A DNA stretch of 64,000 bases from the NCBI GenBank assembly GCA_026873275.1, contig JANTUC010000002.1:2232001-2296000 (forward strand), written 5' to 3'. Below, in pieces: positions 24,475 to 36,965 of the stretch. Position numbers and translations under genes: made by a program. How positions within the stretch are numbered: position 1 is the stretch's first letter; each line of letters opens with the position of its first letter. The notes under the pieces were generated by a model. It saw nothing but the letters and a program-made list of their open reading frames with translations. It made no database searches and was not told where the DNA came from. Source of the stretch: Pseudopithomyces maydicus (lineage: Eukaryota; Ascomycota; Dothideomycetes; Pleosporales; Didymosphaeriaceae).

Positions 24475-25040
24475 GGTTCCTACTTACCTGGTCTGTGTAA
24501 GGGCAGGCAGGCTTCTCAGGAGCCTTGCGGGTATTCAGTGGTCGAGTGACGGTTAGGCAACGGGTGGTGCGAATATCCCTATCTTACTAGTAAGAGCAAG
24601 ACAACTATCTCCTGCAAAGGCTGACGATTCTTAGTTATAAAGAAGAGCTTCGATTTAGCTATAAGCGAGTATGCGAAGATACATAAGGAGTTGAAAGTTG
24701 ACTACAAAGAATAGGAAATGTACAGAGATCCTCTTAGACTATATACCATTCTTCCCACTCCTCATAACCACTGTGATCCGACCCTACCAGGGTCTCATGT
24801 CAGATCACCTCTGATCCGCCAAGAACACGGTCTTGGTTCAGATCCTGGTCACGTGCCCTGTGTGATCCGACAGCCTCCCCCGTCTATTTCGGATCATCAT
24901 CACGTGACTGCTGACCTAACCATCCTGGTGTCAGCGACAAGCTACCCCACCTGTCCTCTCGTCTCCCGCCAAGACTAACAATTACATATGTACCGTAATT
25001 CCCGGATGTCGTTCCGCTGTCTTCCTGCGTGATTGTAACA
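24475..25040 (-). repeat. Hybrid family B LTR with a distinct GC-rich U3
   Basis: The left 240 bp match the R-U5 part of family B LTRs, and the right terminus (GATTGTAACA) is the family B start. The U3 between about 24725 and 25020 is unrelated to the others, little mutated and full of GATCC/GGATC motifs. Flanking pentamers differ (CCTTG left, GATAG right), so this is not a simple solo LTR. A frame of 86 codons at 24718-24978 lies inside U3 and is not considered a gene. Confidence 0.85.
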
Positions 25041-25335
25041 GATAGACAAGCTGAATAATATAAATTTTAGAAATTAAGTATATATAGAAAAGTTTATTAT
25101 TTAATATATAAGAAAACTAGCTCTAAGAGCTAAATATATAATATATTTTAAAGCTATAGTTTTGCTACTTTATAAGCTTATAAGCTTTATTTATAAACTC
25201 CCTATATAGTTGTTTGTCTCTTGCGATACTAAGTTATATATTTAATAAAATATATTTTATAATTTTTTATAGCTAATTAATATTAGTAGAGAATTTCTAT
25301 ATAGTAATTATTATAATTATTATTCCTATTAGGGA
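25041..25335 (+). repeat. Repeat F
   Basis: The first 140 bp match 36051-36190 base for base apart from RIP-type changes (AAGCTRAATAATATAAATTTTA). Both copies start exactly at a family B LTR end. The remainder is AT-rich with no gene. Confidence 0.7.
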
Positions 25336-26405
25336 CTAAGGTGGCACCCCTTTGGGGCGTCATTTGTGTCCTAGTATAATTATTACCCTTTTTATACTAG
25401 ATATAAATAGTATTATAAAGCTATCTATTTATTTTTATTTAATTATAGTATCCTCTGCTCCCCCTTATACCTATTAATTATAATTATTTACTAATATATA
25501 GACGGCCTATATATAAACTAATAATAATTAATATTTATTTAAAGTAGTTATATAGTACTTCTTAATCCTTTAAGTTATTTAATATTAAGTAACCGCCTTG
25601 AGCAATAATTTTAAAAATATAGTATTAACTTTACTTATTAATTTTATTATAAAGTTTAAATACTTCTCTAAAATTTCTTTATTTTTAATTTTTTACTTAG
25701 CTATAAGCTCTTTTAGCTTTATTATTTATTTTATAGTAGAACTATATTTTAAATACGTATATAGTAGTGACGTGCTATATTAAAAAATATATTTTAATTA
25801 TTTAATTTATAGTTAAGGTGACCTCTCTATAAGACTTAATCAAAATTATTAAATTAAAAGCACTATTTTAAAAGTCTTTAATTATTAAAATAGCTAGTTT
25901 AAAGTATTTAAAAAGTTTTAATATCTTTATAATTTTAACAGCTTATATATAGGTAATATTATTTAATATATTTTTAAATGTAAATAATTAAGGTTTAGTA
26001 ATTATCTTAATTTTAATATATAAAATAGTAAAAACAGCTAATAGGTAGTTATTAATAAAAATCTTATTTTATATTAAATCAAATATATACTCTGCTGTGC
26101 GGATATAATAATAATAAAAGAAAGAGATAACTTAAGTATTATATAAGTATAATAGGATTATATATATATAATACTTAGCCTCTAGAAAATAGTTAAAGTA
26201 TTAAGGCTCTAGCACTATAAAGTAATTAAAGAAATATAATTAAGTTAGTCTAATGATAATCTAAAGAAAATAAAGCTTTTTTATTTACTAATTTTTATAC
26301 GCTATATTTTTCTACTGGCTAGTAGAGAGATACTCTTTTATTAATTATTTTTATAACGTCTAATTAACTGACTAGACACCTTTTTACTATTCTATAAAAT
26401 ATTAG
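25336..26405 (+). repeat. Repeat D arm followed by reversed spacer M
   Basis: Starts at GTGGCACCCCTTTGGGGCGTCAT. From about 25590 to 26400 it follows 50985-51693 closely, and from 25990 inward it is the inverse of 51697-52312. Ends with M in reverse orientation. A plus frame of 61 codons (25598-25783) lies in the arm, but the opposite strand is equally protein-like, so no gene is called. It looks like half of the palindromic unit seen complete at 50985-52312. Confidence 0.7.
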
Positions 26406-26916
26406 GGGCTAAACCTTTAATAAAAAGTTTTAAATTTACGCTTTTACTATATTTCTTATAATAAATTATTATAGGCTTAAGTATTTCAATAAGCTTATTT
26501 AATTCTTTTAACTTTTAATATAATTATTTTATATTAATAATTATTTCCTAAAGATTAAAAATCTTTAAAATAATTATCATAAAGTTCTCCGCGAGTAGTA
26601 TATCTAAATTAATATATTTTTAAATATTATACTAGAGGGCTATAATTTTAAGCTTTATATATTATACTAGTTAGCTTTTATAATTAGTTAAGTAAATACT
26701 TAAAGTATTAAATATACTATTAAAATAAGGTTTTATAATAAGATTTATAAGGGAATTTTATAATAATAAATAAGTATTGCTTTTATTATACAAGAATAGA
26801 GAATAATAAAAAGAGATTCATAAATAAATTAGAATATTTAAGTCTATTTTCCAGCAATTAATAATGTAGAAAGAAATACCTTTATTTTTAATATCTTAAA
26901 TTTATGATTATTAAAG
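26406..26916. other. AT-rich stretch, no gene
   Basis: Left flank of the first family B element. No recognisable features. Confidence 0.5.
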
Positions 26917-26921
26917 AATAA

Positions 26922-27555
26922 TGTTATGATCACGATAAGAAACTATAAAATGGTAGAAAAGAATTATATATAGAATGTTAGCAATTAAGATAAAAATAAT
27001 AATTAATTATATATTAGATAGCGGGACTAGCTAAATAATATATTATATAATTATAATCCTGCTAAGAATATAAGATCTTAAAAATACTAAACTTTAATAA
27101 AAGTAGAGTAGTTACTCTCGCTAAAAAAACAAAATTTTTAAAAATAAAATAATTACTCCTATTAAAAGAATAAAATTTATAAAAATAAAAGGAGTTGCTT
27201 CCGCTAAAGAGATAAAATCTCTAAAAATAGACTAATAGGTCTAGGGATAGTAAAAGGTAGATAAAATAATATATAATTTAAAATACTTTTTATATATTTC
27301 CTATTCTTTATAATTAAATTATCTTTTAATTTTTTATTTATCTTTATATACTTACTTATAGCTAAATTAAAGCTCTTTTTTATAATTAAAAATTATTAAT
27401 CTTAATAGAAAATAATTTTCTTGCTCTAAATAATAAAATAAGAATATTTATATTATTTATTACCTAACTATTACTTAATTACTAAATATTTATAAGACTC
27501 CTAAGAAGCCTGCCTATCCTTATATAAACTAGATAAATAGGAACCCCTTATAATA
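26922..27555 (+). repeat. 5' LTR, family B long-U3 type
   Basis: Starts TGTTATGATCACGAT and ends CCCCTTATAATA. The CA terminus has become TA. Pairs with 35415-36050. Confidence 0.92.
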
Positions 27556-27559
27556 CTTT

Positions 27560-28640
27560 AACTACTTAAATGTTTAAGTTAATATAGTAACCCTAATAAA
27601 CTCTACTAATTTATAAACTTCTAGTAAAAGTACTATTTTTAAACTTATAATAAATTTAGTAATAATACTAGCGGCGTAAGTTATAGAGATATAAATATTT
27701 TATATATAAATAATAGCCCTAATAGCTACTACGTAAAAATAAATATAAATACTACTTAAGGCCTAAATAAAGTTTATAATAAAAGTACCTTTTAAAGTAG
27801 CTAAATATTATAATAGAGGGAAGACTAGAGTTAAGATATTTTTTACTAATATAGAATTATACTATTACTATAATAGTAAGATTTTTATACTAATTAAATT
27901 AAAATCTTAATAATAGAAATATATATAAAAGGAAAAGTTATTAAATAACTCTAATTCCTTACTAATAACTACTTAGCTTACAAAAATAAATCGTATAAAT
28001 AGAATAACGCTACTAAGAAAGTCTTTAAATTTTAAAATAAATTTAAGAAATAGATTAAAATTATGTTTAAAAAAATTTATAAAGAAAATAAAATAAAATA
28101 ATAAATATAATATTTTAAATAAACTAAGTCCGCTAGTAAATACTTATTAGAGTTTAAATAATTATAAATTAAAATAAATTAAAATAATACTTCGCTCTAG
28201 ACTATATACTATAATAAATTAAAGGAATTAGTTAAGAGTAAACTAATATACTATAACTAATTAAATAACCTAGAGAAATTTATTAAATTAGTAGTTTGTA
28301 TTAATAATTGGCTGTATAAATAATATTTAAAAAAGAAGGAGTTAGGAAGGCCAGTATTTAATTAAAAGGCTAATATAAGAAAAGCTTATAACTATAATAA
28401 ATAAAATAAAGATAGAAATATTATAATAATTAATAAAACCTATAAAAAATAATAATAGAAAAAGGGTAAACGTAATTATAAAAATAATAGACTATTTAAT
28501 AAAAAAAATAATAATAATATAATAAAAAAGTCTATCTAGGATATAGAGAGCTGGGACATTTTATATATAATTATACTATAAGAAATAAGATTAAGGGAAA
28601 TAATTATAAATAATATAGTTATAAATAGCCTTTATTACAA
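27560..28640 (+). pseudogene. gag: gag remnant, first family B element
   Basis: Collinear with the gag of the second copy (52810-53880). Repeats of the pattern KTKSASKYLLEFK*L and a lysine-rich tail precede a zinc knuckle at 28527-28575 in which all cysteines but the central glycines and one histidine are lost (Y-L-G-Y-R-E-L-G-H). Many stops. Confidence 0.75.
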
Positions 28641-31540
28641 AAGAAGATAGCGAGATCTTAAAATTAAAATATAAATTATTATAAATATAATTATACTCAA
28701 TTCTATAAAAGAAAAATTAAAAATAAATATTAAGGAATATCTACTAGCTATATAAGAGTAGAATATACTATACTAGAGATTATAGTAGAAGGGTCTAAAT
28801 CTATAAAAATATATATAAATAGATATTAGCACTCGCAGATCAACACTAAGAAATAATTAATAATTTATATAATTAAATTTAGATCTAGATCCAGCATAAA
28901 AACATTATATAATATTTATATTATTAAAAAAAGTGCAGGACTTATAATAAAATAAAAAAATATTTGATAATAACTTAGAGATTTTACTTATAGATATATC
29001 TGTCTAAAGAATTATTAAATAGTAATATATTACTAGTATAGTTATAACAAAATTAGAAAGAAACCCATCTTTAAAAAAATAAATAAAATACTATGATAAT
29101 ACTTACTAAATCTACTATAAATATGAATATATAATAGAATAATAGCTATAAGACCCGATCTATGAATATATTTTAAAAATAAATATATATAACATTAATT
29201 ATAGAGTGAACTATAATATAGTATACTAAAATATTATTTACTAAAAGAATTGTAAAAATAAATACTTTATATACTATTATATAAAAGAAAAAAATACTAT
29301 AAATCTATTTAATAAAAAGCACTAACGAATAGCTCTAAATAAATATATATTTAAAGAATATAATTAGTATAGGTAAAATAATACTAAAAAAGAAAAAGAG
29401 CACCTAAATTAAGCTAGAACTTATTTTAATAAGCTCTATAAAAAATATGACTAAAAATAAAATACTGCTTACCTAAGGAGAAACCTAAAGGAACTAAATA
29501 ATACTAATAATAAATTAGAAAATTAATATATTACTAGAAAATAAATTATACTAATAAAGATACCTCTATAAAAATATATAAATTAAATTAAGATAATAAC
29601 CTTTACTTTAAAAAAAGTTATAATTAAAAAATATTAAATAATAGCGCTTATAAACTCTAGTACTACTAAATATTTAATTTTACTTAAAATAGTAGAAAAG
29701 TATAAGCTGCCCTACTAGAATAAGGTAATACTTATTTAGATAAAAATAGTAGATAGAATATTCTCTTAAAAATATAATAAAGGCTAATTATATTTTAAAA
29801 TAACACTATTATCTATTATTAGCTTGAATAGACTCTAAAATTAATATAATATTATTATAATAGACTTAGAAAGCCTAGAAGTAATAATTAATTATAATTA
29901 ATTATTAAAATATAATCTTATTATTAACTAATAGAAGAAAATTATACGCAATTAAAAATTTATAATTAGAATTACTAATATAAGGAAGTTATAAGTATAT
30001 CTAAAAATTTAGTATATACTTTAAAGAAAGAGAATTAGTAGAAGAAAAACTATATAATAAATATTATTTTATAAGATTATAAAAATCTATAAAAAGGAAT
30101 TTTAAAAAGTAAATATTATTTAAATATAAAAGAGTAAGCTCTAAAAGGAGGGGTAAAAAACTCTATTTATATTTTAGAAATATTAAAACTTTATGAAACT
30201 CTTTTATAAGAAAGATAGCGAAATACTTTTAAAATATTAAAAATAGAATTATAAAATCTATTTATAAAAAGGTATAAAGCTATACCTAAAATAATTATAA
30301 CTACTATGAAAAAATTAATAGAAAGAACTAATAGAATAGCTAAAAAAGAACTTAAAATAAAAATTTATATAGTTTAGTAAGAGCCTAATAGCCTTTACTA
30401 TATTATTTATATTAAAAAAGAATAAATAACTCTAACTATATATAAATTATTAATAATTAAATAATAAAACTATTAAGAACTAATATCTACTACTACTAAT
30501 AATAGAGTTTATAAATTAACTCTAAGGAACTAAGTAATTTATAAAGTTTAATATATAAAATAGCTTTTACTATATTTATATAGCTAAAAAATATAAATAG
30601 ATAATTATATTTTAAATATATTATAAATTATATAAATTTATAATTATACTAATAGAATTTATAAATACTTTAGTAACATTTTAAACAGTAGTAAATAAGG
30701 CGCTATATAAATATTTAAATATATTTTATACAGTATATTTAGATAATATACTAGTATAATTTCAAAGAATACTTAAAAAATATATATAACATATATAAAA
30801 AAGACTAGAAAAGATAAAAAAATATTAATTACTTTTATATTTAAATAAGTATAAATTCTATATAATAAAAACTAAGTACTTAGAATTTATTATCTTAAGA
30901 GAAAAAATTATTATAAATCCTAAAAAAATAGCTATAGTATAATAATAGCTATAATTTAAATTAATAAAAAATATTTAGTTCTTTCTAGGGTTTACTAACT
31001 TTTACTAAAAATATATTACTAATTATCTAAAATAACAGCACCCTTAATAGAGATTATAAAAAAAAAGTAGAATGTAAGTAAAAAGAGAAATAATATATAA
31101 TATTTAAAAATTTAAAAAAATTATTTCTTTTAGTATCCCTCTTATAAATATTTAACTTATAGAGGAGAATCTAGATCGAAATAGATATACTTAATTATAT
31201 ATTAAAAGTAGTATTTATATAATAATATAAGGATAGAAAATAGAAATTAATATTTTTTTATTTATAAAAATTCTTTAGAGCAGAACTAAATTATAATATT
31301 TATAATAAAAAATTATTAGGAGTAATAAATACTTTTAAATAATAGGAAACATAGCTTATAAGAGCGCCTATAAAAATTAAGATATAAATAGACTATATAA
31401 ACCTTATTAACTTTATATTAATAAAGAAGCTTAATTAATAATAAATATAATAAATAGAGTTTCTCACGAACTTTAACTTTATAATTTACTATTATTTAGA
31501 AATCTTTAATAGAGCGGCAGATGCCTTAAGAAAAAAATTA
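28640..31540 (+). pseudogene. pol: pol remnant part 1: protease, RT, RNase H (first family B element)
   Basis: Protease active site reads N-S-S-T near 29665, where relatives have D-S-G-A. RT at about 30480-30900 with Y-L-D-N at 30736-30747, followed by a thumb region and RNase H to about 31530. Interrupted by retroposon R after RNase H. The reading frame can be followed by comparison with 54100-56830. Confidence 0.85.
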
Positions 31541-31550
31541 ATTTAATTAA

Positions 31551-32170
31551 TTCTCAGCTTCTTAGCATATGCTCAAAGCTTCGCCCTTATAGTTTTATTT
31601 AGTATCAAGAAATATACTAATTTAACTAGATTATACCACCTAGGCGTAGGTGTACTAGTAAAGGATAGTTTTATTTTAAATAAAATTAAAAGTATAAAGT
31701 TTAAAATTTATAGTAGCATAATATACACTGCAACTAAGTTATAATATATTTATAGATTATATTAGGCGCTAAGAGAATCCACTACTATAATTCCTTTTAG
31801 AGTTAAATTAAAAGTTTTAAAAATTAAATTAAATAATCTATAATATTAAGCTCTTATCTATTATTAAGTATAATCCTTTAAAAGGCTTTATCTAAATTAT
31901 TATCTATTAATTTTATTTATTATCTATTATTATATAATATAACTATTTATATTAGATAATAGAGCTGGATAAGAGAATATACTTTAGTATTTTCTACTAC
32001 TAGCTTAGCAGTTATATAATAGTATAAGTTTAAACTACGCTATAATTATATAAATTAGATAAAAAGCACCTTATAAGAGCTAGTTATTAGCTATATAGTA
32101 TATAGAGTATATTTCCTTACTACTAAGTAGTTGCAAAAAGCAACTTTCTTACTAAAAAAAAAAAAAAAAA
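31551..32170 (+). mobile_element. Retroposon R, 5'-truncated copy
   Basis: Absent from the equivalent place in the second family B element (between 56820 and 56825). The right part matches 33950-34438 and ends in GCAACTTTCTTACT followed by a long poly(A). A short AATTTAA lies on both sides, but the target duplication is not clean. Length of about 620 bp against 1.1 kb for full copies suggests 5' truncation. Confidence 0.82.
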
Positions 32171-33350
32171 TTTAAAAATAAATTAAAATTATATAACTTA
32201 ATACTCCAAAAAGGGTATAATAGGACTTTAGAATATAATTAATTTAAAGAATTTTAAAAAATAAATAACTTTTAAAACTTAAAGTATAGAAAACATTAAT
32301 CAGACTAATAGACTACTAAGAATAAATTATTATAGGGATGTAGAAAGCACCTAAACTAATAAAAAAATTATATAAGTTTAAAAAATAAAAATACCTAAAT
32401 ATAAAAAAATAATATAATATATTATAAATAAATGCGCTATCCCTAAACTTAAATAAATAATTATTAAGGAGATAAGTAACTATTTAGCCTATTATAAAAA
32501 TAAGCCTAAAAGATATAAGTCTTATAATTTTTTAGAATTATTACTAATAGCCTAACAGCTATAATAAAATATAATAATAAATTTTATAGTAAAACTCCTA
32601 AAATTGCCACAACTAAGGATAAAATAAATATAAAATATTATTATAATAATAATAAATAGACTTATAAAAGCTGTAAAGTTTAGGCCTATAAAACAGTCTA
32701 TAATAATAAAAGAACTAACTTATAAAATTTATAATACGCTATTTATAGAGTATAGCCTACTAAAAAAATTTAAAATAGATTTTAATAAACTCTTTATATT
32801 TAAATACTAGAATATATTTATTACAATACTAAAAATAAATTAAAAGCTATTAATAAGCTTCTATTTATAAATAGATAAATAAATAGAAAAACTAATTAAA
32901 TACTAAAATAGTACTTAAGGTTCTATATTAATAAATAATAAAATAATTAGGTAGAACTATTACTAATAGTATAACTAGTATATAATAAAGCTAGATTAGG
33001 TATAATAGGGTATTTATTATATTATATAAATTATAGATATAAGCTAGTCGCTTATTAAAATTTATAAAATATAAAAAGCATTTTTATAAGAATATAAAAT
33101 AAGGCTTAAAAAATAAAGGAACTATATAATATCTTTTATAAAAAAATTATAAAAAGGGCCCTTTTAGTATCTATAAATATAAATAAGTAAAGGATTAAGG
33201 GATTAATTTTTAAAAAGGAGAATAAAGTTTTCCTATTATAAAAAAATTTAAAAACTAAGAGACTAAGTAAAAAACTAAACTACTTATAGATAGGATCTTT
33301 TAAAGTTATAGAGATTAAGGGACTAGTTATAAATAAATTACTACTATTAT
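32171..33350 (+). pseudogene. pol: pol remnant part 2: integrase (first family B element)
   Basis: Collinear with 56825-57985. The H-H-C-C finger region and the catalytic core are recognisable only by alignment to the better second copy. The core ends with the block corresponding to FKKGDKVFLLQKNLK of the second copy. Interrupted at its C-terminus by a second R insertion. Confidence 0.8.
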
Positions 33351-34438
33351 CATCAGTTACAAAGTATACACAAAAGATTTATTCATAAGAAGTTATTTTA
33401 ATAAAGATCTATTAATATTTTAGTACTAAATAATATAGCAGATAACTATTCAATATAACTAGTATAAATAGCTATATTTTATTTATAAGGAATTTGTAAA
33501 ACTCTATTACTTTTATTAATTAGTCTGTACTTCTATAAGGCTCTAATATTTTTTTTATTATATTATTTAAATCTTTTTTTCTTTTTTATCTTTTTACTTC
33601 TACCCTTAGCTTTTATATTCTTTATTATTTAGTATTCTTTATTATTTAGTATTCTTTATTATTTGGAATTATTTCTATTATCCTAAATTTATTTATTACA
33701 TAGTTATAGTTGCTTATACCACAGGAATCTATTTATATTAAAATAAGTATAAGTATAAGTATAAGCTTATATTTAATCTACTAGTATTAAAAGTTATTTT
33801 AAATTTAGTATCTAGTACTAAGAGCTGTAATATTATAATTATTTTATTATTATTTTTTAATTTTTTAATATATATTTAAAATTTAGTCTTTTTTTTCTTT
33901 CTAGAGTAGAGAGCTTATTTATAATAACTAATTTATATTATTTAAGAGTTAGTATACTAGTAAAAGAAGGCTTTATTTTAAATATAATTAAAAGTATAAA
34001 TTTTAAAATTTATAGTATTATAGCGTGCACTGTAAACAAATTAATATATATATAAAGATTATATTAGGCGTTAGGAGAAACTAGTACTATAAACTCTTTT
34101 AAAATTAAATTAAAAGTATTAAGAATTAATTTGAATAATTTATAATTTAATATTATTAGGGCAATTTACTATAAGGCTTTATTTAAATTATTATCTTTTA
34201 TTACCCCTATTACCTATTATTATATAATATAGCTATTTATATCAAGTAATAGAACTAGATACTCTAATATTTTATTATTTTAATAATTATATAGCAGCGC
34301 GCGTTTGAGCTACGCTATAATTATATAAATTAAATTTAAAAAGCACCTTATAAGAGCTAGTTATTAATTATATAGTATATAGAGTATATTTCCTTATTAC
34401 TAAGTAGTTATAAAAAGCAACTTTCTTATCAAAAAAAA
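33351..34438 (+). mobile_element. Retroposon R, full copy with 11-bp target duplication ACTACTATTAT
   Basis: Absent from the second family B element. Exact 11-bp duplication flanks it (33340-33350 and 34439-34449). It has a poly(A) end, and its length is close to the copy at 20767-21905. An array of AAGTAT units at about 33748-33772 is the mutated counterpart of the CAGCAC array in that copy. A near-perfect triplication of TTCTTTATTATTTAGTA lies at about 33620-33662. Confidence 0.9.
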
Positions 34439-34449
34439 ACTACTATTAT

Positions 34450-34720
34450 AAGGAACTAGGATATATTCTACCTTTTATAAAGATTTTTTAAAATTAATAC
34501 TTTTAAATACTTTAATTAAGACCCAGCTAGAGCTAAAAAATAATAAATATAAAATTAAAGCAATTAAGGATTTATAAATAAATAAAGGTTAGCAATAATA
34601 CTTAGTAAAATAAAAAAATAATTAGAGCAGTATAATACTTAAAAACTAAAAAAAACTTTATAAATTATAAAGAATTACTAAAGAACTTTTACTAATAGAA
34701 ATTAGTATACTACTTTTAAG
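34450..34720 (+). pseudogene. Chromodomain remnant (first family B element)
   Basis: Collinear with 57990-58240 in the second copy. The chromodomain (about 34545-34700) is recognisable by its spacing, with the aromatic-cage tryptophans now stop codons. Confidence 0.75.
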
Positions 34721-35414
34721 GTAATTACACCTAAAAATATATAATTTAAAATTAATTAAAAAGGCAGAAAGATTAAAAAATAAAAAAATTAAGTAAAAAA
34801 AAAGAATTAGCTTATGACTAGCTTAAATTAATTAATAGTGTAAATAGTATTATAGAAATAATAATAATTCTATTCTTTAAAACCTCCTTCTCTAAAGTCT
34901 CTATTATATTAATTATATAAGTATTATATATAGCGAAAGCCTACTCCTCCTTCTTAGTTTAAATGTTTTAAGTCTTAAATAAATAGCCTCTACTTTAATA
35001 GTAAAAAGCTTAATATATTTTTAATATTTTATTACCTAAACGCGCTTCCACTCTTTTTTAGGAATTTAAAAATTATATTTTATATAAACTATAATATATA
35101 TAGCACACTCCTTAATAGAAATATTTATAAAATACTTTAGAATCTTCTTTTTAATATAATAAGTATATTTTATTAGCATTACTAAATTATAATAATAAAT
35201 TTTATTAGTATATATATAATATCTTTTAATTGATAACAATTTTAGTACTTTAGGTATAGTTAGGTAAACAAAGAATAGAAGAAAGGGAAAATAATATTAT
35301 AAAAAATTTTATTTTTATAGCTATAACTATTATAAAAGTAATTATAATATTAGTAAATTATATTGCGATAATAAGTATAGGCTATTAAAATAATAATTTT
35401 AAATAAAAAGATAA
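34721..35414. other. Region between chromodomain and 3' LTR (first family B element)
   Basis: Equivalent to 58240-58947, which carries a minus-strand frame. Here the minus strand around 34850-35130 is too mutated to confirm it, though the minus-strand lysine/leucine character persists. The polypurine tract before the LTR is reduced to AAAAAGATAA. Confidence 0.5.
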
Positions 35415-36050
35415 TATTATAATTATAATAAAAAACTATAAGATAGTAGGAAAGAATTATATATAAAATACTAGTAATTAAAATAAAGGTAATAATTAAT
35501 TATATACTAGATAGCAGGGCTAGTTAAATAATATATTATATAATTATAATCCTGCTAAGAACGTAAGATCTTAGAAGTATTAAATTTTAATAAAAATAAA
35601 ATAATTACTTTTACTAAAAAATAGAATTTATAAAATAGAATAATTACTGCTATTAAAAGGATAAAATTTATAAAAGTAAAGGGAGTTACTCCTGCTAAGT
35701 AAATAGAATTTATAAAAATAAATTAATAGGTCTAGAGATAGTAAAAAATAAATAAAATAATATATATATAATTTAAAACACTCTCTATATATTTTTTATT
35801 TTCTATAGTTAAATTATCTTTTAACTTCTTATATATTTTTATATACTTACTTATAGCTAAATTAAAGCTCTTCTTTATAATTAACAATTATTAGCCTTTA
35901 TAAGAGATAGTTATCTTACTTTTAATAATAAAATAGAGATATTCGCACCACCTATTACCTAATTATTATTTAACTACTAAATACCTATAAAACTCCTAAG
36001 AAGCCTGCCTGCCCTTATATAGACTAGGTAAGTAGAAACCCCTTATAATA
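35415..36050 (+). repeat. 3' LTR, family B long-U3 type, heavily RIP-mutated
   Basis: Starts TATTATAATTATAAT (TGTTACGATCACGAC in the unmutated family) and ends CCCCTTATAATA. Matches 26922-27555. Confidence 0.92.
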
Positions 36051-36680
36051 AATAATTAAGCTAAATAATATAAATTTTAAGAATTAAATGCGTATAAAAA
36101 AATCAATTATTTAATATATAAGAAAACTAGCTTTAAAAACTAAATATATAATATACTTTAGAGCTATAGTTCTATCACTCTATATTTTATAGAATAATAA
36201 AAAGGTGTCTAGTTAGTTAACTAAATATTATAAAAATAATGAATGAAAGAGTGTCTCCCTACTAGATAGTAGAAAAATATAATATATAAAAATTAATAAG
36301 TAAGAAAGTTTTATTTTACCTAAATTATTATTAAGCTAATTTTTTAGTGGCACCCCTTTAGGGCGTTATCTATATTTTAGTATAACTATTACCCTTTTTA
36401 TACTAAGTATAAATAGTATTATAGAGCTATTTACCTATCTTTATTTAATTATAGTATTTTTTATTCCCCCTTATATCTATTAATTGCAACTATCTGCCAG
36501 CATATAGATACTCTATATATAAATTAATAATATTTAATACCTGCTTAAGGCAGTCGCGTAATATTTTTTAATTTTTTAAATTATTTAGCACTAAGTAACT
36601 ACCTTGAATAATAATTTTAAAAATATAGTGCTAGCCTTACTTATTAATTTTATTATAAAATTTAAATATTTTTATAAGGG
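36051..36680 (+). repeat. Cluster of repeats F, M and outer D
   Basis: F (to about 36190) matches 25041-25180. M (36186-36340) is in forward orientation. Next comes the outer 330 bp of D, starting GTGGCACCCCTTTAGGGCG and matching 25336-25680. No gene. Confidence 0.7.
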
Positions 36681-36683
36681 TCC

Positions 36684-36950
36684 TAAGGGGGCGTCATCTA
36701 AAGTAGTATAAGATACAGGTTAACTAGGTTTAAATATAAAATAGTTACAATAGAGAGCTATCTAAAAGTCACTTTAAAAATTAAAGTAGTACTAAAACAG
36801 CGCTACTACTAACGCTAATCCTTATTATTATTTAATTATTATTTAATTACTAAGAATCCTTTAATATCTAAGAATTAATTAGGCCTAAGAATAGTCTAAG
36901 TTAATTTTATACTAGCCCTATAATACTACCCCTTTCTTTTAGAGCGTCGT
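36684..36950 (+). repeat. Short repeat E, RIP-mutated copy
   Basis: About 265 bp starting GGGCGTCATCTAAAGTAGTAT. Two other copies: 50703-50965 (plus) and 59581-59806 (minus, GC-rich and little mutated). No clear terminal inverted repeats or coding potential, so it is a short non-autonomous repeat of unknown class. Confidence 0.75.
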
Positions 36951-36965
36951 CTCTAGATATTACTA

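Larger units (their letters stand above)
26922..36050 (+). mobile_element. Family B chromovirus, full length, with two nested retroposons and TSD AATAA
   Basis: Two LTRs of about 635 bp enclose the same internal region as the element at 52313-59442. Flanks are AATAA on both sides (26917-26921 and 36051-36055), a perfect target duplication. Subtracting the two R insertions and the LTR length difference gives almost exactly the length of the second element, so no other large insertion is present. More decayed than the second copy: RT reads Y-L-D-N, zinc knuckle and protease residues are lost. Confidence 0.93.

Noticed and set aside
24718..24978. Plus-strand frame of 86 codons
   Set aside because: It lies within the U3 of a family B LTR, which ends in the normal LTR terminus. 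Composition is histidine/proline rich, as expected from GATCC-rich DNA. No gene signal.
25598..25783. 61-codon plus frame in repeat D as a gene
   Set aside because: Other D copies have stops in it and the reverse strand is equally open. There are no motifs and it is almost entirely A/T-driven residues.
36684..36950. Repeat E as a classical MITE
   Set aside because: No convincing terminal inverted repeats or target duplication could be found by eye in any of the three copies.
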